Made by a program: the position numbers and the translations under genes. Shown here one piece after another: positions 13,367 to 22,879 of a stretch of 64,000 nucleotides of DNA. Source of the stretch: Symbiodinium natans (lineage: Eukaryota > Sar > Dinophyceae > Suessiales > Symbiodiniaceae). Below the pieces are notes generated by a model. It searched no databases. It saw only the letters and a program-made list of their open reading frames with translations, and was not told where the DNA came from. Every line of letters starts with the position of its first letter. Positions within the stretch are counted from its first letter, which is position 1. Where the stretch lies: positions 3,125,050 to 3,189,049 of the forward strand of contig CAJNDS010001112.1 in the NCBI GenBank assembly GCA_905221605.1, written 5' to 3'.

Positions 13367-14176
13367 GTTCAGCATCCTCCAGAGGCTAAAGGCGGCTAAG
13401 GCCAAGGCTGCCATGTCCTTGATGCGCCCTAGGTGGTGGGAAACCAGATCTACCACAGTGTGGGTGACAACCCAGAGGACACCGGGACACACAGCGACAC
13501 ACCGTGAACGAACATGGGTATACGGGGGAATGTGGAGAGAGGCGGGATGTGGAGAATTCAATGGTGACCAAGATTTGTGCTTGGCGCAAGCCCCATAAGA
13601 TCTGTACGCCTAAAAAGCCTTGGGCCCCCTTCGGCCCCAGTTCCAGTGAAGGAATGCACGGATGCAGAGCTCGAGATGCTCCTTTGCCTCATTGATGGCA
13701 CTTTTCTCGGCCTTTCTCGGCTTTTGCTCTTCGGTCAGGCCGACATTTGCGATGCCCATGTGGGCCTTTGACCAGTATATTGTGACCGCCGAGGGGGCGA
13801 GGGCCTTCAGGAACTTCCCGGAAGGTCTGCAGGGCTCATGCAGTCGTGCCGAGGAAACCCCTCCAGAATTGGACGACGAATGCATCCCAGAGCTAGGTGC
13901 GTCCACTCTTCCTTTCGTGATGCAAGCAGGTTACCTCACAAGCGTGCGCTTTCGAGAGAGTTGTGCGTTGGATGGGCCCATTGAACCCTGAGAGTTCTGA
14001 ACTGGAAGTTCCTTGCAGAGCTTAAGCCCGGAAATATCCAAGAGATCTCCTGAAGAGATCTCCTGAAACAACAGTATACGAGACCGGATAGACGGGATGT
14101 CTGTGCTGCGACGACGGTGTGATGTTTGTGCAGGGTCGAAGCGGTCGGGCAGAGCCACGGGCCCAAACGGATCTTA

Positions 14177-14735
14177 GATGGCTTGGAGAATTTTGATGTG
14201 ACACGGATGCGCGAAGTGATATACGCAGCAAGAAACAAGGGGGAGGTGTCAAGCAGAAGTTGTCTCTTGCTTGTGTCGAAAGAAGGTTGCCGAGTTCCGT
14301 AAAGAGCTGGACAACATTGTTTTCGAGGCCGCACATTGTCACATGTGCTATTGCGCTAGACGCAGGATCAGTTGCACCGTTTGTGTCTTGAGTAGTTCCG
14401 CCTGTGCCTTGCCCGAAGTAGAGGAAATGTTGGATGGACAGCTCTGCCAGGTTGGCCCGACCTACACACTCTGCTTTTGGGGAATTTCCCAGTGGCTGGA
14501 CAAGCTGAACTGGCAGGCCAGTGTGAATGATTCTAGGTCCTACGTTATGTTCGTTGCATGTTGTTGCCAAGGGCAGCCGGAGCATGCTCAAAATAAGACT
14601 GCTTGTCTGGTTGTTTGTGCGCTCAGCTCAAACTGCCGCTCCTCGGACGTCTCGACATGGATCAGCACGGCTCCGATTTTGCTGAATTCCACCACATGTG
14701 GATGGAGTCAGCTATGTGCCCTGTCGTTCAGGTTC
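14177..14735 (+). CDS. candidate exon cluster, possible degenerate EF-hand
   Basis: Three exon-like blocks lie on the + strand. One follows CTTAG at about 14177 and reads VTRMREVIYAARNKGEV. One near 14285 reads VAEFRKELDNIVFEA. One at about 14636-14735 contains LDMDQHGSDFAEF before a CAG|GT-like end. The last resembles an EF-hand calcium loop (D-x-D-x-x-G and a downstream E-F) but is one residue short of the usual 12-residue loop. Joining the blocks into one gene is inference. Confidence 0.2.
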
Positions 14736-15339
14736 GCAGGGGGACCACCTGTACATGCAGAGGGCTGAGTGGGGCCTTTCCACGACATGTTCAAGCTGGG
14801 CTCGTGCTGGTGGTGTTTTGGGCAGGTCGTTATATACACAATGAGCAACTCCCAAGATGAGAAAAGCCTCTTGCTCGCATCATCTGAGTCAGTTGTGTAC
14901 ATGGGTTAAATGCTTGCGGCAGCATGGTTTTTACTCTCCCAGGACATCTAAATTCCAGGCCAGGTCGCCAGATTGTGTTGCCTTGACATGCTTGATTAGA
15001 GGTCTTCTCGTTTGCAGGCATGACTTGTTGCAATTTGTGCTGCTTGCGTGGGCTTCCTGTCAATCTCGAGGAAGCAATATTATCTCAATGTTGCATTTTG
15101 GAGCTCCAGCAGAAGGCAGGATGTACACTCGTGGCGGCATTGCGTTAACTGACCATTGCTCGTTTCCCAGTTTACGAAATTAGGCATGATGCGGTCACCC
15201 CCAAGCATGTGGTGAGGCCTCGTGGCGAACGTGTCATGGAGCTCTTGGGTGCAGTCCATCACTCAGCATGATGCACGGCCGGTTGCACACGGGTGTACGT
15301 GTGCGCATGCGTGTTGTGCCCCCTGGGCCGCCACGTCAG

Positions 15340-15470
15340 TAGTAAGTAGTGATGTCTTGCCCCCTCCCTCACTCACTCGTCGCTTTATCTTGTCTCGCTC
15401 TGTCTCTCGTCTATCCCTCTCTCGCTCTCTCTTGCAGTCTCTTTCTTTCTTTTTGTTTCTTTCTGATGCT
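15340..15470. repeat. pyrimidine-rich TCTC microsatellite
   Basis: A run of TCTC/CTCT/TTTCTTTC with few purines. Frames through it on either strand are driven by the repeat. It could serve as a polypyrimidine tract, but no exon follows that I can support. Confidence 0.6.
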
Positions 15471-15587
15471 AACGCATGTGCAATGCAGCATGCATGTGTT
15501 ATCGGGAGTTCGTTCAACGGATGCCGCCAGAGATGAAGAAATGCAAGGAACAAACGTGGATGCTCTAGTTTTCAATACGCCCATTTT

Positions 15588-16032
15588 CTTTGTTTTGGGC
15601 ATGAAGGAAAATCGTGCACCGTGAGTTCGGGACATCCGGCTGAAACGCCTGTCTTACTCTCAACAGTTCTGTTCTGTGGAGCCCAAACAGTCTTTTTCGT
15701 GAAAATGGCCTTCCTTTCCAGCACAAGTGCGCTTCCACTAGCAAAAGGGTCCTAAACACTCCAAATGGTCACTTCGCCAGGCGACGCCCGCCTCGCACAC
15801 ATGTACATATCACTGGCGCGAAATAGTCCCCAACCCTAGGCCCTAAACCCTCAACCCTAAACCCTAAACCGAGTGTGAGCGATTAAACCCTAAAAATCCC
15901 AGAGCTCCCCGGAGTTCTTTCAGAACGTTGGATGCTTTTGTTTTGTTCTTTGATGAAAAGTACGTTCCATTGCGTCATGTCTCTTTTCTGCAAGAAATTT
16001 GTGTGCATAATCAGCAAGATTGGTTCTTGTTG
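15588..16032 (+). repeat. left flanking repeat (A-B) of the retroelement
   Basis: Starts CTTTGTTTTGGGCATGAAGG and ends near GGTTCTTGTTG. It is closely similar to 21532-21942 on the right side, the main difference being a telomere-like insertion at about 15833-15893. Directly adjoining segment C continues to about 16144. The pair of direct repeats brackets the gag-RT-recombinase remains and marks the element's approximate limits. Confidence 0.7.
15833..15893. repeat. telomere-like insertion inside the left retroelement repeat
   Basis: CCCTAGGCCCTAAACCCTCAACCCTAAA and similar degenerate CCCTAAA units sit between repeat parts A and B. The right-hand copy (near 21780) has about 22 bases of unrelated sequence at the same point and no telomere units. 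Confidence 0.8.
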
Positions 16033-16034
16033 CG

Positions 16035-16144
16035 CAATTACCGTGAGTGCACGAATTGTAATGTAGGACAAGGAGCCAGCTGCTTGGTGGCGGCGGCTGT
16101 TTTATCAGACAAACCCAAGGGTCGTTCTTTGGGAAAGATGTTTT
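16035..16144 (+). repeat. segment C, repeated at 21351-21464
   Basis: From the GTGAGTGCACGAA region through GGGAAAGATGTTTT, about 110 bp, with a near-identical copy about 5.3 kb downstream. At the left end it follows part B directly. At the right end it lies before part A, so the right side has the order C-D-A-B where the left has A-B-C. Confidence 0.75.
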
Positions 16145-16169
16145 TAGCCTGGCCCTTCCTCCTTTGCCT

Positions 16170-17526
16170 CGCGAGTGGCGCTGGACATGTTTCCTTCAGC
16201 AGCAGCTGCGGCGGCGATGCGGACGATAGCCGACCTCCGTACTTTGTACGGGGTGACGCAAGCTGTCTGGGATGCATGCAGTGCAAGCTCAGTTGGGGGA
16301 TTTCGGCAACGACGTCCGCAACCTTGCTGCGATTCCCCCGGATATCTTCGCCCGTTCCGCAGCGACATGTGTTTTGCCAGACGGCTCCAACCTCTCAATA
16401 GTTCAAGTCGGGTTGGTCTGGAGACTGGCGAGGCGTACGATGTGGATTGCTGGGGGTGGAAATGTCACAGAATGGGTAGGGAACCGGCAATGGCGAGCCC
16501 ATCAACTTTGACGACCCCTGCTGCGCCAACGGTCGGGGAACGCAAGGTCAAGATGGCCAATGTCCTGGACCAGAGCGACGATACGGAGATTCTGGTGGAC
16601 AAGAACAGCACGAAGGACGAGGTGCCAACAAGAAGGGTATCGTCTCGCCAGCTTCTCGACAAAGTCCTGGTAGTTCTGCAAGGTGGCAACCGACACCGCG
16701 TCGAGCATGATGAGCGTTGTCCTGTAAACCTTGAAGCAGGCTAACCACTGGAGCAGTGAAGCTGGGCCTGGAAGGTCCTTCATCATGAACTCGCCTTCGC
16801 CGATTGGCACGTACGACCTGTACTTTGAAGCTTTCAGGCTCCGTCGAGCAAACGGAACAAAGACTGAAAACTCCGCATACGGAGAGAGGCCCGATTTCAC
16901 CCTCCTCTGGAGCGCATTGGAGCGCTAAAAACTGTTCCATTGTGGGCTCTGCTTCTTCCGAGGGTGGGGCACGACAAGGTGGGCCCACAAGTTCCTCAGA
17001 AAAGCAGCGGCGGGACAGTCCACCCCCTCCGGCCGCTGTGTTCAAGGCTTTGCTCGACGACAGCGCTTATTGGCAAGAGCAACTCCACCAGCCAGCGTTG
17101 ACTTGGCTTGCCAAGGGCGGCAGGGGTCACGTGCAGACGCCGCAGGAAGAGTACATCGCCGCGAACTTGCAAGGTGGTGTGGCTGCCTACACCGTACCGA
17201 TGGACGACGTTGGCGACGCGGCGAAGGTGATGAACACGAGGGCATTGGCAAGGAAGAGAAAGCGGGCCAAAGACAAGGAAGACCTGAAGCAACTTCGTGC
17301 AAGCGCTACAGCTACCAGCCAATGTCAAGATGGTGGCAATCGAAAAGGAGGCGGAAATTCAAAAGGTGCAGGGAAGAGCGGTGCCACAACGCCGTCCGGC
17401 TTGCAGCGCTGTTTCGGGTGGAACAATGGGAATGGCCCCGGCAGGTTGACGCGGGACCACGCGTGCACTTCGTGTGGGTCGCCTGGCCATCCCTCGAAGG
17501 ATTGCCCGCAAAAGAAGAAAAGTTGA
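16170..17526 (+). pseudogene. gag-like region of a tyrosine-recombinase retroelement, broken
   Basis: Blocks match, from memory, the structural protein of dinoflagellate retroelements. MRTIADLRTLYGVTQAVWD lies near 16200. After a frame change comes GDFGNDVRNLAAIPPDIF (about 16290). A return to the first frame gives RKVKMANVLDQSDDTEI (about 16540). The middle block is inverted (separate entry). The C-terminal part (about 16970-17526) reads VFKALLDDSAYWQEQ, then a Lys/Arg-rich stretch, then a CCHC zinc knuckle CTSCGSPGHPSKDC at about 17464-17505 (C-x2-C-x4-H-x4-C) and a stop. At least two frame changes plus the inversion mean no intact gag. The knuckle indicates nucleic-acid binding. Confidence 0.7.
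16640..16960 (-). pseudogene. inverted middle segment of gag
   Basis: On the complement, reading from about 16960 down to 16640, two overlapping frames give EAEPTMEQFLALQCA, then RRSLKASKYRSYVPIGEGEF, LPGPASLLQWLACFKVYRTT and a run ending near YPSCWHLV. These are the blocks expected between RKVKMANVLDQSDDTEI and VFKALLDDSAYW, which both lie on the + strand either side. A separate minus-strand gene is less likely, because the complement frames become shadows of gag at both edges. Confidence 0.65.
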
Positions 17527-17724
17527 TCAATCACCATGGATGCAGCAAACTTGCAGGCCTCCTTGTCACATGGGCATTGGGCTCTTCGAGCTTGTCTACA
17601 ATCGGGATGCGGAGCGATGGCAGCGGCTCGAAGGCGCAGCGTGGCAGCACGCCTCTGGTGACGTGGGGGGGGCGACAAAGACAGCGGCAAGGACAACGAC
17701 GGCGAGCTGGAGCATCACACAGGT

Positions 17725-18602
17725 GCGAAGGTGCTGCCCACGTTTGAGCTGTATAAGAGCCGCAGGCATTTCCTCTTCTTGCGCCGCTTTGCCGGCCCCA
17801 CCGATCCATTAGGCAAAGCGCTGATCGCCAAAGCAGGGTTGAGAGGCCTAAAGGTTAAGGCTGAGTCTTGTGATTTGACGTCCGGCTGCGACCTCTCTTC
17901 CGACGAGCCCTACCTCAAGCAGCTTGAGAAAGCCAAGTCCTCTGGTTACGACGGCTACCGCTGGGTTTCCATGTACTATGTTCTCAGGCTTTGTCAGCTT
18001 GGGAGTTGCCGGAAGTAGAAAAATTTGCAAGCAGTGGCATGACGGCGGCCAAACTGCAGTGGGCTGCCTTCCCGACATGTGCGTTTCAGCCAGAACTGCC
18101 TGAAGGGGAGAGACTTTTCAAACCTCAGAGGCTACTAGGTTCAGTTCTGCAGTTACACAAGATGTCGGCAGCCTGTACCTGTAGGCAAGGTCGAGGACAT
18201 GTGCACGTGGGTCTCACCAACTCCAAAGAGGCCGCAGAATACCCCAAGGCCATGTGCGAGCTCATGGCCGAACTTATCGCCGCGCACTTCGAAAAGATGG
18301 CCTACATGGAGTGGCTTCGAATTCGGAAGGACAAGCTCACGAAGGAGATTGCGGACTTGCAGAGTGGCGTCTCCAAAGCAAGCAAAAGGCCCATGCCCAT
18401 GGACACGTTTGCAGCCCCTTGCACGAAGAAGGCCAAGTCCTCCACGGAACAGGAGCCAAATTCCAGCCGCAGGACAAGTGCAGCCAAAAGTTCGACGGAG
18501 CAATCCGCCAAGCGCCAGAAGTTGATCCTCACCACTACCACCTGCCCTAAGAGCACTGAGCCCGAACCCTGGGTTGGTGGCGCAGGCGCATATGGGACTT
18601 GA
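17725..18602 (+). pseudogene. retroelement polyprotein segment, possibly methyltransferase-like
   Basis: Two + frames carry recognisable pieces. At 17731-18018: ELYKSRRHFLFLRRFAGPTD and a following helix/strand pattern, resembling a SAM-binding F-x-G start. From about 17991: SAWELPEVEKFASSGM, then a Cys-rich CTCRQGRGHVHVGLTN and SKEAAEYPKAMCELMAEL, ending in a Lys-rich tail. From memory, related dinoflagellate polyproteins have a Pro-Cys motif between these two parts, as in cytosine-C5 methyltransferases. Here that piece is missing, so a deletion is likely. Methyltransferase ancestry is inference; the link to the element is firmer. Confidence 0.4.
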
Positions 18603-18769
18603 AAAGGGTTCCTTTGAAACCTGAACACCTCCCGCGCGTGGGGGGCCTGCGCATTGCAGCGTGGGACTCAAAGTACCCTAAAGCACTTCTTCTTCAAGAG
18701 TTGTATGGCACGCCGGAAGCAGCGGAGGACCCACAGATCACAAAACTTTAGCGTGCTGAACTTCGAAGC

Positions 18770-19737
18770 GTGCTATGCTCCAAAGGCAGGGATGCAGTAA
18801 GACTGCGCGAAGACCTGCAGTACCAGTCACCCTTGTACGCAGATCAATTGGAGGCATATGTCGCCAAAGCAGGCGACCCTGAGACGGAGGTGCCCAAGTG
18901 GGTGAAGTCCGGTGCTCCTCTTGGCGTGGACAAGGAGATCATTGCTTGTGGCGTTTTTCCTCAGTCGCAAGGGTCCCAGAACGATGAGGACGTCAGAACG
19001 ATGAGGACGTCATCATGGCAGCAGAGGTGCTTGCGACAGATTCCCTCGGCAACTACCTCTCCGTGCTCCAGAACGAGGGCGAAGCAGAGGTGGAACTTAA
19101 CAGGTACGAGAACGCAGGCTATCTCAAGCGCATCTCGAAGAAGGAGGCCCGGGAAAAGTACGGCGCTGGCACTGTCTCGAAACTAGGCTGGTCCTCAAAA
19201 CCAAGGAGGACGGGACTTTGAAGCGTCGAATCGTCATCGATCTCAAAAGGTCGTCGGGCAACGCCAAGGCAACGCTTCCTGACAGGCTTGTCCTCCCGAG
19301 ACCGCGAGACGCAGTTAAGATGGTCAAGTTCCAGAACAAAGGCACGGCAAGCGCGAGCTACAAGCGAAGTACCGTCGCCACCACTGGAGTCAAGAAGACT
19401 GGGCCTTTGTGTGGGTAGTCATCGACGTGAGCGATGCTTCCACGCACCTAGCGGTGGACACGAGTGATCTCAAACATTGTATGGCGCGATTGTCAGATGA
19501 CGAAATTTTGGTTTTCGTCGCCCTCCTCTTTGGATTCCGGACGGCCCCGTTGTTGTGGAGCAGAGTCGTGGGCAATACGCAATGGGCCCTGTGGAAGCAG
19601 CGCGCCAGACATACCTTGACGATGCTCTGTGGAGCTTGCAAGGGGGCCTTCAGAGGCGCAACCTTCTCTTGGGCTTCATCCTGTACACCATGAGGGCTTT
19701 GGGCTTCGTTGTTTTCAGGTTTGCTTGCATTGCTTAG
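18770..19737 (+). pseudogene. reverse transcriptase region, frame-shifted
   Basis: Order of pieces: YADQLEAYVAKAGDPETEVP (about 18838); NYLSVLQNEGEAEVELNRYE (about 19051); after a likely one-base loss near 19190, LKTKEDGTLKRRIVIDLKRS; then DRLVLPRPRDAVKMV. The palm motif A reads VIDVSDAS (about 19418-19441), followed by LLFGFRTAPLLWSRV. The catalytic YxDD box is YLDD at 19612-19623, in a third frame. This matches the Asp triad of reverse transcriptases, with at least three frame changes, so it cannot make a full enzyme. I see no RNase H after it. Confidence 0.75.
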
Positions 19738-19799
19738 ACAATGCAAGCCTGGCAACTCCCCTCAAGGCCCCTGCCTGTTGGAACCGGGAGTGAAAAACG

Positions 19800-20295
19800 A
19801 TGGCCTCACGCCGTTGCTCGACCTCGCGGCGGTGCCACGGCGCAAAAAGGAACAGGGGCGAGCTCGACTCTGAAGGTTCCCCTGTGACTAGTGCAGTGGC
19901 CTCTGCCAATGAGGAGCATCGTAGTAGCCTTCTGAACACAAGGGCTGAACGGCTGCCTGAAACGGAGGAAATCCCAAGAGAGGCAGTTAGAGACGCCGCT
20001 GATTTGGCGCTCCTTTCATCTGTTAGAAGTTCATGGAGAAGAAGTTTAGCTGTGGAAGAGCTGTCAAATTTCGGGAGTTCCTCCACGGACCACCTGGCAA
20101 CCAGTTCTGCTCCTGCCGTCGAAGAAGTCCCACTCTTTCCTCTGTTGCTCGAGAAGGTGGCTGCTGTCTTTAAGAAGGCCAAGTGCTCTTCGGGCGGCGC
20201 CTGCCTTTTGGAGCTCAAGCTGGCGCGTGTGGAGGCAGGACACCCCTGGACGGATCAGCTGGAGAGGTCCATGTGGCTTTGCTGCCCTGGCAAGT
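19800..20295 (+). other. linker between RT and recombinase, frame uncertain
   Basis: A 165-codon + frame is open but overlaps a 167-codon minus frame, and neither matches a domain I know. In related elements an RNase H or linker would be expected here. A short KFREFLHG-like block in another frame near 20065 may belong to the recombinase N-terminus. Confidence 0.3.
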
Positions 20296-20299
20296 AGGC

Positions 20300-20985
20300 C
20301 TCGGCGAGGCAAAGCAGGGAGGGCGGCAAACACTGTCCCGCTGGCCAAGGAAGCGTACTTGTTCTCCTCCGTTTGGATGCTACGGGAGATTGAGCTGAGC
20401 AACCTGGAGGTAGAAGATGTAACGTTTCGGGGCGGCAACCTCGTGCAGTTGTGGATATCTGAGTCCAAGACCGATCCTGAAGCAGAAGGCGCCATCAGAA
20501 CGCTGCAGTGCGTTCTGCTCGCCCTCATGTCCCGTGGAGGTTTCGAAGAATCTGCGGTCCAAAGTGCAGAGCATCCATGAGTCAAAGTCGTCCACTAGGC
20601 TGTGGCTCTCCCCTAAAGCTGACGGCGGTCAGGCGAAGAAGTCAGACATTGTGAAGGCCTGGAAGGCGTGGTTCGGCTGCGAAGTGACTGGCCATTCTGC
20701 GCGAAGGTCCGGAGCTCTTCACTACGTGCGGGAGGGTCACGCTCTGGCGCAGGTCAAGCGTTTGGGCCGATGGAAGTCCGATCTCGTTCTTGAGTGTGCG
20801 AAAGAAGCGCTGGCCGCCAAGCCTGCGTTCGACTCTCCGCTCGCTAAACGCGACTTCATGGTGGATGTCGCGAAGCTGGTGGACAACCTTTCTAGGGAAG
20901 GCAAGAAGCTGAAGCACGACCCCTGGCTTGAACTGGAGGCTGTCAAGGACGCTGTGAAGGCTCAAAGCGAAGTCTCAAACGCGGA
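20300..20985 (+). pseudogene. tyrosine recombinase (phage-integrase fold) of the retroelement, inactive
   Basis: The first catalytic Arg lies in MLREIELSNLEVEDV (Arg codon 20383-20385), followed by the beta-hairpin Lys in WISESKTDPEAEG. A frame change at about 20530-20580 separates this from the second half. There GHSARRSGALHYVREGHALA (from about 20690) gives the H-x-x-R box and LGRWKSDLV the next conserved box. The nucleophile position, expected as Tyr after the GRW-S box, reads LECAKEAL: the codon at 20795-20797 is TGT (Cys). Recombinases of this class integrate DIRS/Ngaro/PAT-type elements. The frameshift and the lost Tyr mark it as dead. Confidence 0.75.
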
Positions 20986-21202
20986 GCCCTTGGCAACAAA
21001 CTTCACAAAAGTACGAGCATTGCGCATCCGCTCTCATCGAAGTGGCATTGTGCACGATGTGGATCGCAACTATGAAGACGAGACTCCGCATCTGTGGAGG
21101 ACTTGCTGTGGCTGGCCCTTCGGCCACTCGAATTTTCTTACGTGCTCACTGGCGACTTTGTCAATGGATGCAAGAGGTGCAATCCCAGCGCGCCTTCGGC
21201 AG

Positions 21203-21253
21203 AGAGGTGATCGGGGGGGCGCAATTATGATTCAGGCATCAGGTGGAAGATGC
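21203..21253 (+). repeat. short repeat D, copy 1
   Basis: AGAGGTGATCGGGGGGGCGC and onward to GGTGGAAGATGC, 51 bp, repeated exactly or nearly so at 21482-21532. Confidence 0.85.
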
Positions 21254-21350
21254 AGGACCTGTGCTTTCAGCATCCAGCATGAAAACGTGCGCACCTTCTT
21301 GGTTCTGCACTCGTAGGGTGGGAGGGCGTGAGCAGCGATTGTGAGTTGTC

Positions 21351-21464
21351 GCGCGATTACAGTGAGTGCACGAAGTGTAATGTAGGACAAGGAGCCAGCT
21401 GCTTGGTGGTGGCGGCTGTTTTATCAGACAAACCCAAGGGTCATTCTTTGGGAAAGATGTTTTC
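21351..21464 (+). repeat. segment C, right copy
   Basis: Matches 16035-16144, with a few substitutions (for example GGTGGCGG against GGCGGCGG). It lies between the two copies of repeat D. Confidence 0.8.
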
Positions 21465-21481
21465 CCACCCACCACACCCTA

Positions 21482-21942
21482 AGAGGTGATCGGGGGGGCG
21501 CAATTATGATTCAGGCATCAGGTGGAAGATGCTTTGTTTTGGGCATGAAGGAAAATCGTGCACCGTGAGTTCGGGACATCCGGCTGAAACGCCTGTCTTA
21601 CTCTCAACAGTTATGTTCTGTGGAGTCCAAACAGTCTTTTTCGTGAAAAGGCCTTCCTTTCCAGCCCAAGTGCGCTTCCACTAGCAAAAGGGGGTCCCAA
21701 ACACTCCAAATGGTCACTTCGCCAGGCGACGCCCGCCTCGCACAAATGTACATATCACTAGCAGAAAATAGCCCCCAACATCTGAATTGGAGAACCCATA
21801 AAAATCCCCCAAAGCTCCCCGGTGTTCTTTCAGAACGTTGGATGCTTTTGTTTTGTTCTTTGATGAAAAGTACGTTCCGTTGCGTCATGTTTCTTTTCTG
21901 CAAGAAGTTTGTGTGCATAATAAGCAAGATTGACTCTTGTTG
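21482..21942 (+). repeat. repeat D copy 2 plus right flanking repeat (A-B) of the retroelement
   Basis: D occupies 21482-21532 and runs straight into A-B (21532-21942), the counterpart of 15588-16032 without the telomere insertion. After TGACTCTTGTTG the similarity stops. The right edge of the element is therefore near 21942 unless further repeats are too diverged to see. Confidence 0.75.
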
Positions 21943-22269
21943 TAAGAACTCATCTTAACAACTGGTTAGAACCTAAGCAAGTTTCATTTCTTGTCACAGC
22001 CTCACTAGCCGAAGGTCTACGTCACATAAATGTTTCATTTGTCCATGAATGATATGTTTACTCAGAGCCATGAAACCTAAGTCTTGACTCTGTCAAAAAG
22101 GGAGTGCGTTGCCTTTACTTGGGCACTTCACAGGGGAAGCCTGGCGAACCTCCCCCCCCCCCCCCCTCCGCCCCAATCCTCCTCCCCTCCCTGCCGGCAA
22201 CAAGGCTCCAACTTAGTGTGAGTCACGTCAATAGGTGGTTGGCCGATAGACTTTTAGTAATTACTAAGA

Positions 22270-22560
22270 CTTTATGAATTTGAGTCTATAAGCGGGTTTT
22301 TTAGATGGGAACCCGTTTTTTTTTGTTGGGGGTGCTTTTTTGCTGTGGGTGTTTTGTTTTTCCGGCCGCCCGTGGTGAGTGAGTGACCTGGCGCGCGGTG
22401 CCCTCGGCACCCGCAGCAAAAAAAACAGCGCCCCCGCACCCGAAGCAAAGCAAAAAGCGCGCCCCCGCACCCGCAGCAAAAAAACAACGCGCCCCTCCTG
22501 CGGGCGTTATTTCCGGGGCCGCCGCCGGTGAGCGAGTGACCTGGTGCGGGCCCACAACAC
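22270..22560. repeat. G/C-rich short repeats with A-runs
   Basis: Units of the type GCGCCCCCGCACCCGCAGC followed by six to eight A recur about three times between 22400 and 22500. Similar GAGTGACCTGG(C/T)GCG motifs lie at about 22380 and 22534. The minus-strand frames here (up to 160 codons) are produced by the repeats. Confidence 0.6.
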
Positions 22561-22568
22561 CCCTGCTT

Positions 22569-22876
22569 GTTTAAGCCGGGCAAGCTTGATTCAAAACGTA
22601 CGAATCTTTTCCAAACCCATGATGCTAGCATTGTGTTTGCAAATGCGGGGGCCTGCGCCCTGCCCAACACCCCCGCGTTTGTCAAGCCGGGCAAGCTTGC
22701 TTGAAAGCAGACGAGTTCCCTTCCAAACCCATGATACAAGCATTGTGTTTGCAAATGGGGGGGGGGACTGCCCCCCCCGCTCGGTTTAAGCCGGGCAAGC
22801 TTGCTTCAAAGCATACCAATCCCTTCCAAACCCATGATACGAGCATTGTGTTTGCAATCGGGGGCCTGCGCACCCC
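22569..22876. repeat. tandem repeat, about 115 bp unit, three copies
   Basis: Each unit carries AAGCCGGGCAAGCTTG(A/C)TT, then CTTTTCC or CCTTCC with AAACCCATGAT, then AGCATTGTGTTTGCAA and a G-run facing a C-run. Copies begin near 22573, 22683 and 22788. The G-run/C-run between units could form a hairpin. No coding sense. Confidence 0.8.
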
Positions 22877-22879
22877 CCA

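Noticed and set aside
16502-17045. Minus-strand frames as an independent gene
   Set aside because: They carry the middle of gag, with the rest of gag on the + strand either side, so an inversion explains them better.
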